Source: an uncultured Prevotellaceae bacterium
Lineage (GTDB): Bacteria; Bacteroidota; Bacteroidia; Bacteroidales; Bacteroidaceae
DNA length: 7,266 nucleotides
Assembly: GCA_937902455.1 (NCBI GenBank)
Contig: CALELI010000090.1
Location: 1-7,266 of the forward strand
Direction: 5' to 3'
Positions 1-6,436 of the stretch are shown in pieces; the stretch's first letter is position 1, and every line of letters begins with the position of its first letter. Below the pieces are notes generated by a model. That model saw nothing but the letters and a program-made list of their open reading frames with translations. It made no database searches and was not told the DNA's origin. Made by a program: the position numbers and the translations under genes.

Positions 1-21
1 CTGACGTGCCTTTGATATGTT

Positions 22-34
22 CGCTTAGGAAGCG
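22..34 (-). terminator. Small hairpin just after the stop of the left-edge remnant
   Basis: On the minus strand the TAA at 37-35 is followed at once by CGCTT-CCT-AAGCG, a perfect 5-bp stem with a 3-nt loop (plus-strand arms 22-26 and 30-34). The position suits a 3'-end structure. The stem is short and no T-run follows it, so a terminator role is only a weak inference. Confidence 0.2.
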
Positions 35-130
35 TTATTTCACTTCTGTGACGAGACGGACAGAGTTACCATAATCCTTAGATTGTCTAGAAGTTGCCCC
101 TGTGCTTACCCTGTTATCCCAGAAACTAAT
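35..130 (-). pseudogene. C-terminal remnant of a surface-protein domain (FISUMP-like)
   Basis: Read on the minus strand, the frame ending in TAA at 37-35 gives ...ISFWDNRVSTGATSRQ followed by SKDYGNSVRLVTEVK and stop. A tail of the form Y-G-x-S-V-R-L-V-x-E is, from memory of the family, typical of the 'Fibrobacter succinogenes major paralogous' (FISUMP, TIGR02145) and related repeats that end many Bacteroidota surface lipoproteins. Only about 30 residues look domain-like. Upstream the frame becomes lysine- and asparagine-rich, has no convincing start and meets a stop near 175, so no complete gene fits. It sits in the 3' flank of the flavoenzyme gene, on the same strand. The likely reading is the residual 3' end of a deleted or recombined gene. 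Chance resemblance is the main alternative. Confidence 0.4.
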
Positions 131-201
131 ATTGCAAGAATTGTTCTGTTCTTTCTTCTTCGTTATTATTGTGATTTATAGTTTATGCAAAGTAACCATG
201 C

Positions 202-1782
202 TTAATGTCTTCCACCATCAAGCTGGCTTCCCTTTATGGCGTGGAGAGCCGCTATCATTCCAAAGGTGAAGCAGCGTCCAAGCGAAAGACCTGTATGGTG
301 GAAAGGATAGTCGCCTCCGCCGAAGAAGCCGCCACCCACATTGCCTACGCAGTAAAGACCTGGGATGATATTGCCCTCAGAGTCAAGCGCCTGTGCGTTC
401 TCGTTCGTAAGGATGCCGGCACAGATGCTTGACACACGGATGTGCTTCCTTGCCGCCCAGAATGGTGGCTGCTTGATGGAGTGCATGTACCTCTGCGGCT
501 TTCCGAAGTCGAGGTCCTTGCCTGCGTCGCACAGATCGTTGTATCTGTCAATGCTCTTCTTCATGTTCTCAAATGGTATGTCGAGTTCTGCGGCAAGTTC
601 TTCCAGAGTGTCGCAACGATGGAGGTCTATGAGGCTCCTGAACACGCCCTGAGGTGACTCGACAGCCCCAGGGATGTATTTCTCCATGACATGAGGTAGA
701 ACCATGCCATCGACAAAGGACTCCTTTGGCCATTCCGTGTAACTGCTGTCGTAGATAGTGCAGTACCATCCGCGTGAGCCTTCAGGATGCTTCACGTTGA
801 CATGCTTTCCCTTATAGCGTGGCTGCCTACGGAGTATGTTGCACATATACACAAAGCCTGTATATTCGTTGGTGAAGCGCTCACCGTTCATATTAAGGTA
901 GAGGAAAGGCTCCTCAAACATCAGTGCCGAGTCGAAGTCGTGCATCATCTTGGTATGTCCTACGGGCTCCATCCTTGCACCTGCCTCCATGGCCATGGTG
1001 TGACCATCGCCTGTCTTGCCAAACTGCTTCTTGTCGAAGTCTGCCGCGTCAGGACACCACCGATTGACCATCTCCTCGTTGTTCATATAGTCGCCGGTTG
1101 CAAGGATTACTGCCTTCGAGCCATAGAAGGACACCTCCTCGCCATTGCTCTCTGCCGTAATGCCTGTGACCTTCTCACCATCCTTTATGAGATGGCGGGC
1201 ACGGGTACTGAAGAACACATCGAGGTTTGGGCATTTGCTCCTGACATTATTCAGTACATTCCTCAACACATTTCCGACATTCTTAGGCTTCGGCCCTATC
1301 CACGGAGCCATGAAATAGCAGTGGTCATCACCGTAATCGTAGGTCTGCTGACGGTCCTGCCACAAGCCGGTGAAGTCATGGCTGGTGGAACGGAATGCAA
1401 AAAGTCCGTTGCCGTCATTCAGGAGCGTGCCGCAGTCGGTGTTGCTGTCCACTCGGCTACCGTCCCCGTATTCCGTCTCTGCCGTAAGACCGGCACGGTT
1501 GAGATACCAGAAAAGCGCATCCTCGGAATGCTCGGCGTATGCACGAAGCTGTTTCGTGTCACATCGCCAGTTGCAGAGGCTGTTGGTGTGATGAATCCAC
1601 TTGGCTATACCAGCCTCAGTAGAACGTGATTTGATGATGGCAGAAGCACAGTTGCCTTGCGAGATAACTGTCTCTTCCTTCTGTATGAGAGCTACGGATG
1701 CTCCATGTTCTGCTGCGACGCAGGCAGCCACCACACCGGATGCTCCTGCTCCTACTACAAGTATGTCGTATTGTCTATCCAT
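202..1782 (-). CDS. FAD-dependent oxidoreductase, FAD_binding_2 family, substrate unknown
   Basis: This 526-residue flavoenzyme probably reduces or dehydrogenates a small organic substrate in the cytoplasm. It has no signal peptide, haem-binding CxxCH or FMN-binding domain. The Rossmann motif GAGASG lies at residues 11-16, which supports the chosen start. Other family landmarks are VILATG (225-230), TGDGHTMAMEAGA (257-269), NGERFTNE (299-306) and the C-terminal FAD segment GLYCVGNVGGGFFGGG (475-490). Aligned by eye to flavocytochrome c fumarate reductases and urocanate reductase, the substrate arginine after RF.NE is replaced by Phe310, the second arginine in the GANRLGG region is absent, and the histidine ahead of the GG segment is not seen. 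The tail DYPFHHTGLSLGRCFTFG (491-508) instead resembles the SYPGPGATIGPAMTFG type of 3-ketosteroid dehydrogenases, with Tyr492 at the catalytic tyrosine position. It is transcribed alone, divergently from topA. The leader is A-rich with no Shine-Dalgarno. A fumarate reductase name would probably be wrong; the true substrate cannot be read from sequence. Confidence 0.9.
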   Translation of the reverse strand: MDRQYDILVVGAGASGVVAACVAAEHGASVALIQKEETVISQGNCASAIIKSRSTEAGIAKWIHHTNSLCNWRCDTKQLRAYAEHSEDALFWYLNRAGLTAETEYGDGSRVDSNTDCGTLLNDGNGLFAFRSTSHDFTGLWQDRQQTYDYGDDHCYFMAPWIGPKPKNVGNVLRNVLNNVRSKCPNLDVFFSTRARHLIKDGEKVTGITAESNGEEVSFYGSKAVILATGDYMNNEEMVNRWCPDAADFDKKQFGKTGDGHTMAMEAGARMEPVGHTKMMHDFDSALMFEEPFLYLNMNGERFTNEYTGFVYMCNILRRQPRYKGKHVNVKHPEGSRGWYCTIYDSSYTEWPKESFVDGMVLPHVMEKYIPGAVESPQGVFRSLIDLHRCDTLEELAAELDIPFENMKKSIDRYNDLCDAGKDLDFGKPQRYMHSIKQPPFWAARKHIRVSSICAGILTNENAQALDSEGNIIPGLYCVGNVGGGFFGGGDYPFHHTGLSLGRCFTFGMIAALHAIKGSQLDGGRH

Positions 1783-1837
1783 ATTATTCTATTTTCTGTT
1801 TTTCCCATGCACATACAAATCAGCTGCAAGTTTCGTG

Positions 1838-1845
1838 CAAATGTA
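1838..1845 (-). promoter_or_regulatory. Candidate -7 box for the flavoenzyme gene
   Basis: The minus strand reads TACATTTG here, an exact match to the Bacteroidota -7 consensus TAnnTTTG. Transcription would start near 1832 and give a leader of about 50 bases before the ATG at 1782. No good TTTG -33 element is visible at the usual distance, so the call rests on the -7 box and its position. Confidence 0.4.
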
Positions 1846-1927
1846 CTAATATTTTCTGTAATACTGTGCGATTTCTTCCAGTTATTAACAATTATTTGTG
1901 CTTTTCATTGCCAGACTGCATCCTGCA

Positions 1928-1935
1928 TCATTTTG
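1928..1935 (+). promoter_or_regulatory. Promoter-like sequence sharing a 13-mer with the topA promoter
   Basis: TCATTTTG differs from TAnnTTTG only at the second base and is followed by CAGCGCA, exactly as in the topA promoter candidate. If active it would start a transcript near 1942 that could cover the small frame at 1997-2134. It may equally be an inactive copy of the topA promoter sequence. Confidence 0.2.
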
Positions 1936-1996
1936 CAGCGCAATATATTAAGGGGTGTTCTATTAATTCCCCGCAAAAATAAATAATTAACGAACT

Positions 1997-2134
1997 ATGG
2001 GTGTTATTGCTATTTTGATGTTTTTGGCTTTTTCTTTGCATCTTGCTGTCCTTCATTCAGTCACGATGCCCGCATCGCTCCTTCATTTAGGACACCAATC
2101 TGCTAAAGAAAAATCTCAAAATCACCTAATGTAA
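1997..2134 (+). CDS. Possible 45-residue small hydrophobic protein
   Basis: ATG at 1997 opens a frame ending in TAA at 2132-2134. The first part, MGVIAILMFLAFSLHLAVL, is a continuous hydrophobic segment that could be a membrane helix or signal-like sequence; the rest is short and polar (AKEKSQNHLM). The start lies in an A-rich context (GCAAAAATAAATAATTAACG upstream) like the starts of the accepted genes here, and a promoter-like box lies 60 bases upstream. Against it, there is no recognised family, the 3' part contains a palindrome and direct repeats, and an opposed frame overlaps its end. It may be a chance frame in a repeat element. Confidence 0.15.
   Translation: MGVIAILMFLAFSLHLAVLHSVTMPASLLHLGHQSAKEKSQNHLM
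2049..2087. repeat. Perfect 14-bp palindrome between two direct repeats
   Basis: CGATGC-CC-GCATCG (2064-2077) is a perfect inverted repeat with 6-base arms. It is flanked by two copies of TCCTTCATT, at 2049-2057 and 2079-2087, exactly 30 bases apart, both followed after one base by AG. As RNA it would fold as a 5-bp stem with a CCCG loop. Such an arrangement suits either a regulator binding site or part of a dispersed intergenic repeat. Nothing in the sequence decides between them. Confidence 0.5.
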
Positions 2135-2230
2135 CTTCACGGACACAGGGATTTGCTGGTGAGCCCCAAACGGCACCGTCATTTTCATTGCAGTGTCAGG
2201 ATGCGGCAGATGGTGAGGATTTGCGTTCAT
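2126..2230 (-). CDS. Possible 34-residue frame, or fragment of a dispersed repeat
   Basis: The minus strand reads from ATG at 2230 to TAG at 2128-2126. The product is rich in His and Pro and ends in VPFGAHQQIPVSVKLH. The frame is open upstream of the ATG for at least 11 more codons, and beyond the stop it resumes with only a few interruptions toward 1990. This looks more like a decayed or repeat-borne reading frame than an intact gene. The composition differs from the neighbouring genes. No family was recognised with confidence. Confidence 0.15.
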   Translation of the reverse strand: MNANPHHLPHPDTAMKMTVPFGAHQQIPVSVKLH

Positions 2231-2271
2231 GGCTGATGCTGGAATTTGTTTCCGAAAAAAGTGAAAAAATC

Positions 2272-2290
2272 TTATGAAGATACTTCATAA
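2272..2290. promoter_or_regulatory. 19-bp palindrome upstream of topA, possible operator
   Basis: TTATGAAG-ATA-CTTCATAA is a perfect inverted repeat with 8-base arms and a 3-base spacer. It is centred about 80 bases upstream of the topA -7 candidate, in AT-rich DNA. Symmetry and size fit a dimeric helix-turn-helix regulator site. No T-run follows it and no gene ends just before it, so a terminator is unlikely. The regulator is unknown. Confidence 0.35.
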
Positions 2291-2358
2291 ATATATAAAT
2301 AATGTAAAAAATCATCATTTAACACCTTATTATATATGGTCGGAATGTTTTTTTTTAC

Positions 2359-2366
2359 TAATTTTG
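2359..2366 (+). promoter_or_regulatory. Candidate -7 box of the topA promoter
   Basis: TAATTTTG matches TAnnTTTG exactly, follows a run of nine Ts (2348-2356) and is followed by CA, a common Bacteroidota promoter arrangement. A clear TTTG at -33 is not seen. Transcription from about 2372 would give a leader of roughly 160 bases for topA and probably the topA-lepB transcript. Confidence 0.5.
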
Positions 2367-2372
2367 CAGCGC

Positions 2373-2530
2373 AGTTTCAGAGAAGCTTGCCCAGTCGGGC
2401 TGACTTACGCCAGCCATGACTGACCACAAGCAAACCGCGCTGCGAACAAGTAAAGTCAGCGAAATTGCATAGATGAGAGCCGAAAGCCGAGAGCTGAAAG
2501 CCTGTCTGCTGCAAAAAATAAAGAAATAGA
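2373..2530 (+). promoter_or_regulatory. Structured topA leader
   Basis: The probable 5' leader can form mutually exclusive stems: GCCC-AGTC-GGGC (2389-2400); GGCTG (2398-2402) with CAGCC (2411-2415); and GCTGACTT (2399-2406) with AAGTCAGC (2453-2460). It ends in a heptad repeat (2475-2502) and an A-rich stretch before the ATG. It matches no riboswitch family I know. A regulatory role is inference. Confidence 0.25.
2475..2502 (+). repeat. Four-unit heptad repeat (GARAGCY) before topA
   Basis: The sequence is GAGAGCC, GAAAGCC, GAGAGCT, GAAAGCC: four tandem 7-base units fitting GARAGCY, or equally two 14-base units with one difference (2481 C, 2495 T). It ends 28 bases before the topA ATG and lies inside the probable leader. 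Confidence 0.8.
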
Positions 2531-4804
2531 ATGAAGAATCTGGTAATTGTTGAGTCTCCAGCCAAGGCAAAGACTCTCGAGAAGTTTCTTGGCAAGGAGT
2601 ATAAGGTCATGTCCAGCTATGGACACATCCGTGACCTGAAGAAGAATGATCTGAGTATCGAGGACGGCTATGATCCCGAATACGAGATTCCGTCGGACAA
2701 GAAGAAGGTTGTCGCCGAGCTGAAGAAGGCATCCTCTGTAGCCGAGACCATCTGGCTCGCATCCGATGAGGACCGCGAGGGAGAGGCAATATCCTGGCAC
2801 CTGGCTCAGGTGCTCGGACTTGATATGGAGAGTACGAAGCGAATCGTGTTCCACGAAATCACTAAGAACGCAATACTCGAGGCCATCGAGAATCCGCGTA
2901 ACATAGATATCAACCTGGTAAATGCACAGCAGGCAAGAAGGGTGCTTGACCGCCTCGTGGGATTCAAGCTCTCGCCGGTTCTCTGGAGAAAGCTGAAGCC
3001 GTCGCTCTCAGCTGGACGAGTTCAGTCAGTGTCTGTCAGGCTCATAGTCGACAGGGAGAAGGAAATCGAAGCCTTCCAGGCCGAATCAAGCTACAAGGTC
3101 GTCGCCGTGTTCAACGAGGGCGAGAATGAGTTCAAGGCAGATTTCAACAAGCGTTTCAGGACCGATGAAGAGGCAAGGGAATTCCTGCAGACTCTCACTG
3201 GTAAGACATTCAGGATTACCGAGATAGCCAAGAAACCGATGAACCGCGTGCCGGCACCTCCTTTCACCACTTCGACCCTGCAGCAGGAGGCATCACGCAA
3301 ACTGGGATTCACGGTCTCTCAGACCATGATGATTGCCCAGCACCTTTATGAATCAGGACTCATCACCTACATGCGTACCGACTCCGTCAACCTCTCCACA
3401 CTGTGCCTTTCCACAAGCAAGGCAGAGGTGATCAGCATGTTTGGCGAGACATACTCAAAGCCACGCAACTACCACACAAGCTCGAAGGGCGCACAGGAAG
3501 CTCACGAAGCTATCCGTCCTACCTACGCCAGCAATCACGAGATAAAGGGCAACGCACAGGAGAAGAAGCTCTACGACCTTATATGGAAGCGTACACTCGC
3601 CAGTCAGATGGCTGATGCAGAAATCGAGAAGACTACCGTGACCATCGAGGCTGACGGCATCGACGACCAGTTCACGGCCACTGGAGAAGTGGTGAAGTTC
3701 GACGGTTTCTTCCGCGTGTACAAGGAGTCGAACGACGAGGAGTTCGAAGGCGATGATGAGATAATGACCGTCCTGCCTCCGCTCCAGGAAGGCCAGGTGC
3801 TGACGAGCAACGAGATAGTCGCCACTCAGCATTTCACCCAGGCTCCGTTCAGGTACACCGAAGCCAGCCTTGTACGCAAGCTCGAGGAACTGGGCATCGG
3901 ACGTCCTTCCACCTACGCTCCAATCATCTCAACCATTCAGCAGAGAGAGTATGTGGAGAAGGGGAACAAGGCCGGGGAGAAGCGTTCCTACACCATCCTC
4001 ACACTTGCCGACGGAAAGGTCAGCAAGACATCCAAGAGCGAACTCATCGGCAACGACAAGGGTAAGCTCCTGCCTACCGATATCGGAATAGTAGTGAACG
4101 ACTTCCTGCTGAAGTATTTCCCTGAGATCATGGACTATAACTTCACTGCCAATGTAGAGAAGGAATTCGATGACATAGCCGAGGGAAAGAAGGAATGGCA
4201 CGCCATGATCCGGGACTTCGACAAGGACTTCTCTCCACTCATCGACAACACCATCAAGGACAAGACCGAGCACAAGGTCGGCGAGAGATTCCTCGGCAAC
4301 GACCCTAAGACAGGCAAGCCGGTAAGCGTGAAGATTGGCCGTTTCGGGCCAGTGGTGCAGATTGGTTCCGCCTCTGACGAGGACAAGCCACAGTTCGCCC
4401 AGCTCAAGAAGGGACAGAGCATACAGAGCATCACGTTCGAAGAGGCAATGGAACTCTTCAGCCTTCCTCGCACACTCGGCAAGTACAAGGAGAAGCCAGT
4501 GACGATTGGTGCAGGACGATTCGGCCCATACATCCTCTACGACGGAAAGTACACCTCGCTCCCTAAGGACTACGACCCTATGAAGGTTGGTCTTGCCGCT
4601 GCAATCCAGCTCATCGACCAGCACCGCGAGGCTGAGGCAAAGAAACTCCTCCAGACCTTCACCGAGGATGCCGAGTTGCAGGTCCTCAACGGTCGCTGGG
4701 GTGCATACATAAGCTACAAAGGCACGAACTACAAGATTCCAAAGAAGTACCGTGACGCCGGCGAACTGTCCTATGCTACTTGCATGGAGATCGTGAATGG
4801 CTGA
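2531..4804 (+). CDS. topA: DNA topoisomerase I (type IA)
   Basis: This enzyme relaxes negative supercoils by cutting one strand through a 5'-phosphotyrosine link, balancing gyrase in the nucleoid. The start MKNLVIVESPAKAKTLEKFL opens the Toprim domain, with Glu8 and the acidic triad Asp79-x-Asp81-x-Glu83 in SDEDREGE. The active tyrosine is Tyr280 in GLITYMRTDS, and HEAIRPT and ELGIGRPSTYA are further signatures of the cleavage and gate domains. The C-terminus carries no four-cysteine zinc fingers. It has three short repeats of the Toprim C-terminal type: GRFGP at 603-607, GRFGPY at 662-667 and GRWGAY at 721-726. At 757 residues it is complete for this Bacteroidota-type architecture. No Shine-Dalgarno precedes the ATG; an A-rich AAATAAAGAA lies at 2516-2525. 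lepB follows after 45 bases, suggesting one transcript. Confidence 0.98.
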   Translation: MKNLVIVESPAKAKTLEKFLGKEYKVMSSYGHIRDLKKNDLSIEDGYDPEYEIPSDKKKVVAELKKASSVAETIWLASDEDREGEAISWHLAQVLGLDMESTKRIVFHEITKNAILEAIENPRNIDINLVNAQQARRVLDRLVGFKLSPVLWRKLKPSLSAGRVQSVSVRLIVDREKEIEAFQAESSYKVVAVFNEGENEFKADFNKRFRTDEEAREFLQTLTGKTFRITEIAKKPMNRVPAPPFTTSTLQQEASRKLGFTVSQTMMIAQHLYESGLITYMRTDSVNLSTLCLSTSKAEVISMFGETYSKPRNYHTSSKGAQEAHEAIRPTYASNHEIKGNAQEKKLYDLIWKRTLASQMADAEIEKTTVTIEADGIDDQFTATGEVVKFDGFFRVYKESNDEEFEGDDEIMTVLPPLQEGQVLTSNEIVATQHFTQAPFRYTEASLVRKLEELGIGRPSTYAPIISTIQQREYVEKGNKAGEKRSYTILTLADGKVSKTSKSELIGNDKGKLLPTDIGIVVNDFLLKYFPEIMDYNFTANVEKEFDDIAEGKKEWHAMIRDFDKDFSPLIDNTIKDKTEHKVGERFLGNDPKTGKPVSVKIGRFGPVVQIGSASDEDKPQFAQLKKGQSIQSITFEEAMELFSLPRTLGKYKEKPVTIGAGRFGPYILYDGKYTSLPKDYDPMKVGLAAAIQLIDQHREAEAKKLLQTFTEDAELQVLNGRWGAYISYKGTNYKIPKKYRDAGELSYATCMEIVNG

Positions 4805-4825
4805 GAGGTTATAGGTTAAAGGTTA
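4805..4825 (+). repeat. Three-unit heptad repeat (DAGGTTA) between topA and lepB
   Basis: Directly after the topA stop come GAGGTTA, TAGGTTA and AAGGTTA, three tandem 7-base units differing only in the first base; a fourth position, TAGAAAT, keeps only the first three bases. The array ends 24 bases before the lepB ATG, nearly the same distance as the heptad array before topA, although the unit sequence differs. Confidence 0.75.
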
Positions 4826-4849
4826 TAGAAATAAAGAAGACAAGATAAC

Positions 4850-6367
4850 ATGACGAAGTACAAAAGCCGCAAACAAGTAATGCAGGAGCGCGACAAGGCC
4901 CTTGCAGAAGAAGGAAAGCCACAGAAGAAGAACTGGGTGATGTTCATAATCGTTCTCGCACTCTATCTCGCCTTCCTCTACTGGGTAAAGAGCTGGTGGG
5001 GACTGCTGGTAGTTCCGTTCATATTCGACCTGTACATCACCAGGAAGATAAAATGGACATGGTGGAAGGAACTCGAAAGCCCCGTGTCACGCACCATCAT
5101 GAGTTGGGTGGACGCACTCGTCTTCGCACTCGTGGCAGTTTATTTCGTCAATAACTTCTTCTTCCAGAACTACAAGATTCCAAGCTCCTCACTGGAAAAG
5201 TCACTCCTCACAGGCGACAACCTGCTTGTCAGCAAGCTCAGCTACGGTCCACGCATTCCGCAGACACCGCTCACGATGCCACTCACACAGCACACACTGC
5301 CTGTCACCAACACGAAGTCATACATCGAATGGCCACACTGGGAGTACCGCAGAGTGAAAGGACTGGGACACGTGGAGCTTCAGGACATCGTGGTCTTCAA
5401 CTACCCGGCAGGCGATACCGTTGCACTCAACTACAACTACGACTTCTATCAGCTCTGCTATTCCTACGGACTGGAGGCTGCCATCCAGCAGGGATATTCA
5501 CTCCCTGACCGCAAGAACCTCTCCACAGAGGAACAGATGCAACTCTTCGACCAGCTCTACTCGGCAGGCAAGCAGATCATAGCATCCGACCCAGGGCAGT
5601 ACGGCGAAATCACCTACCGTCCGACTGACAGGAGAGAGAACTACGTCAAGCGCTGCGTGGGACTTCCCGGACAGACATTAGAGATAAGGAACAAGGTCAT
5701 CTACAACGACGGCAAGGCCCAGCGCCAGCCTACCGATGCCCAGTGGCGATACTTCGTCTACGCAAAGGGACCTGTCTCCGACAAGCTCCGTGCAGAACTC
5801 AACATCAGCGACGAGGACTATCTCCAGTGGAACGACCGTCCTACCGACCCACGTCCTGAGCACCAGATGGGAATGCCGCTCACCGACTACACACGCGATG
5901 CACTCCTTGCCCACAAGGAACTGGTCGACAGCATCGTGGCAGCTCCGGCACCAAGAGGCGACGTGCTCTATCCGCTCAACCACGATTACGGCTGGACACG
6001 CGATGACTACGGCCCTGTATGGATTCCGAAGAAGGGCGAGAAACTCCACCTCACACTGGAGAACATCGCCATCTACGACCGTCCAATCCGCGTGTACGAG
6101 GCCAACGACCTGAAGGTGAAGGACGGCAAGATCTTCATCAACGGCAAGGAGACCTACGAATATACATTCAAGATGGACTACTACTGGATGATGGGCGACA
6201 ACCGTCACAACTCGGCCGACAGCCGTTACTGGGGATTCGTACCCGAAGACCACGTAGTAGGCAAGCCGATATTCATCTGGTACAGCACCTGTCCTGACGC
6301 ACTCAATCCCGAAGCACCAAGCGTCCGCTGGGACAGAATATTCAAGCTGGTCGACAATATCAAGTGA
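4850..6367 (+). CDS. lepB: Signal peptidase I, long Bacteroidota form
   Basis: Membrane-bound Ser/Lys protease that removes signal peptides from proteins leaving the cytoplasm by Sec or Tat. After a charged N-terminus there are hydrophobic segments at about 29-46, 48-64 and 86-105. The catalytic domain follows: nucleophile Ser114 in KIPSSSLEKSLLTGD (PSxS box), general base Lys267 in YVKRCVGLPGQ, and the GDNRHNSADSRYWG box at 449-462. At 505 residues it is far longer than E. coli LepB (324). The Ser-to-Lys distance is 153 residues against about 55 in E. coli, and the Lys-to-GDNR distance is also larger, so two insertions sit in the periplasmic domain. The start is preceded by the A-rich AAATAAAGAA (4829-4838), also seen before topA. 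It is probably co-transcribed with topA. Confidence 0.95.
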   Translation: MTKYKSRKQVMQERDKALAEEGKPQKKNWVMFIIVLALYLAFLYWVKSWWGLLVVPFIFDLYITRKIKWTWWKELESPVSRTIMSWVDALVFALVAVYFVNNFFFQNYKIPSSSLEKSLLTGDNLLVSKLSYGPRIPQTPLTMPLTQHTLPVTNTKSYIEWPHWEYRRVKGLGHVELQDIVVFNYPAGDTVALNYNYDFYQLCYSYGLEAAIQQGYSLPDRKNLSTEEQMQLFDQLYSAGKQIIASDPGQYGEITYRPTDRRENYVKRCVGLPGQTLEIRNKVIYNDGKAQRQPTDAQWRYFVYAKGPVSDKLRAELNISDEDYLQWNDRPTDPRPEHQMGMPLTDYTRDALLAHKELVDSIVAAPAPRGDVLYPLNHDYGWTRDDYGPVWIPKKGEKLHLTLENIAIYDRPIRVYEANDLKVKDGKIFINGKETYEYTFKMDYYWMMGDNRHNSADSRYWGFVPEDHVVGKPIFIWYSTCPDALNPEAPSVRWDRIFKLVDNIK

Positions 6368-6436
6368 CAGCGAGAGGCAGACACCGGTAGGCCTCGAACA
6401 TAAATATTATTAACTTACAACAGCAAAACAACAATT

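Larger units (their letters stand above)
1846..2358. other. Long divergent intergenic region between the flavoenzyme gene and topA
   Basis: About 510 bases without a recognisable gene. The parts worth naming are listed separately: a near-consensus promoter sequence (1928-1935), two short opposed reading frames (1997-2134 and 2126-2230), a 14-bp palindrome between direct repeats (2049-2087) and a 19-bp palindrome (2272-2290). The 13-mer ATTTTGCAGCGCA occurs at 1930-1942 and again at 2361-2373, where it overlaps the topA promoter candidate. The stretch 2281-2356 is very AT-rich and ends in nine Ts, as expected upstream of a Bacteroidota promoter. No tRNA, riboswitch or transposase fragment was recognised. 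Confidence 0.5.

Noticed and set aside
787..1629. Plus-strand 280-residue open frame
   Set aside because: It lies antisense to the flavoenzyme gene, whose frame carries clear FAD motifs. The plus-strand product has no recognisable domain and is rich in His, Cys and Val, as expected of a shadow frame.
1952..1972. GGGG...CCCC pair as a hairpin
   Set aside because: Four pairs over a 13-base loop with no extension on either side; likely chance.
3929..4624. Minus-strand 231-residue open frame
   Set aside because: It is antisense to the conserved C-terminal half of topA and shows no motif of its own.
4322..4804. topA being truncated because zinc fingers are missing
   Set aside because: The C-terminus carries three GRFGP-type repeats in place of zinc fingers, a known alternative architecture, and ends in a normal stop.
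5678..6253. Minus-strand 191-residue open frame
   Set aside because: It is antisense to the lepB catalytic region, with a Val-rich composition that mirrors the codon pattern of the real gene.
6374..6395. Inverted repeat GAGGC/GCCTC between lepB and the rubrerythrin gene
   Set aside because: Only five pairs with a 12-base loop and no T-run; too weak to call a terminator.
6411..6418. TAACTTAC as a -7 box for the rubrerythrin gene
   Set aside because: It lacks the TTTG part of the consensus and would leave a leader of only about a dozen bases.
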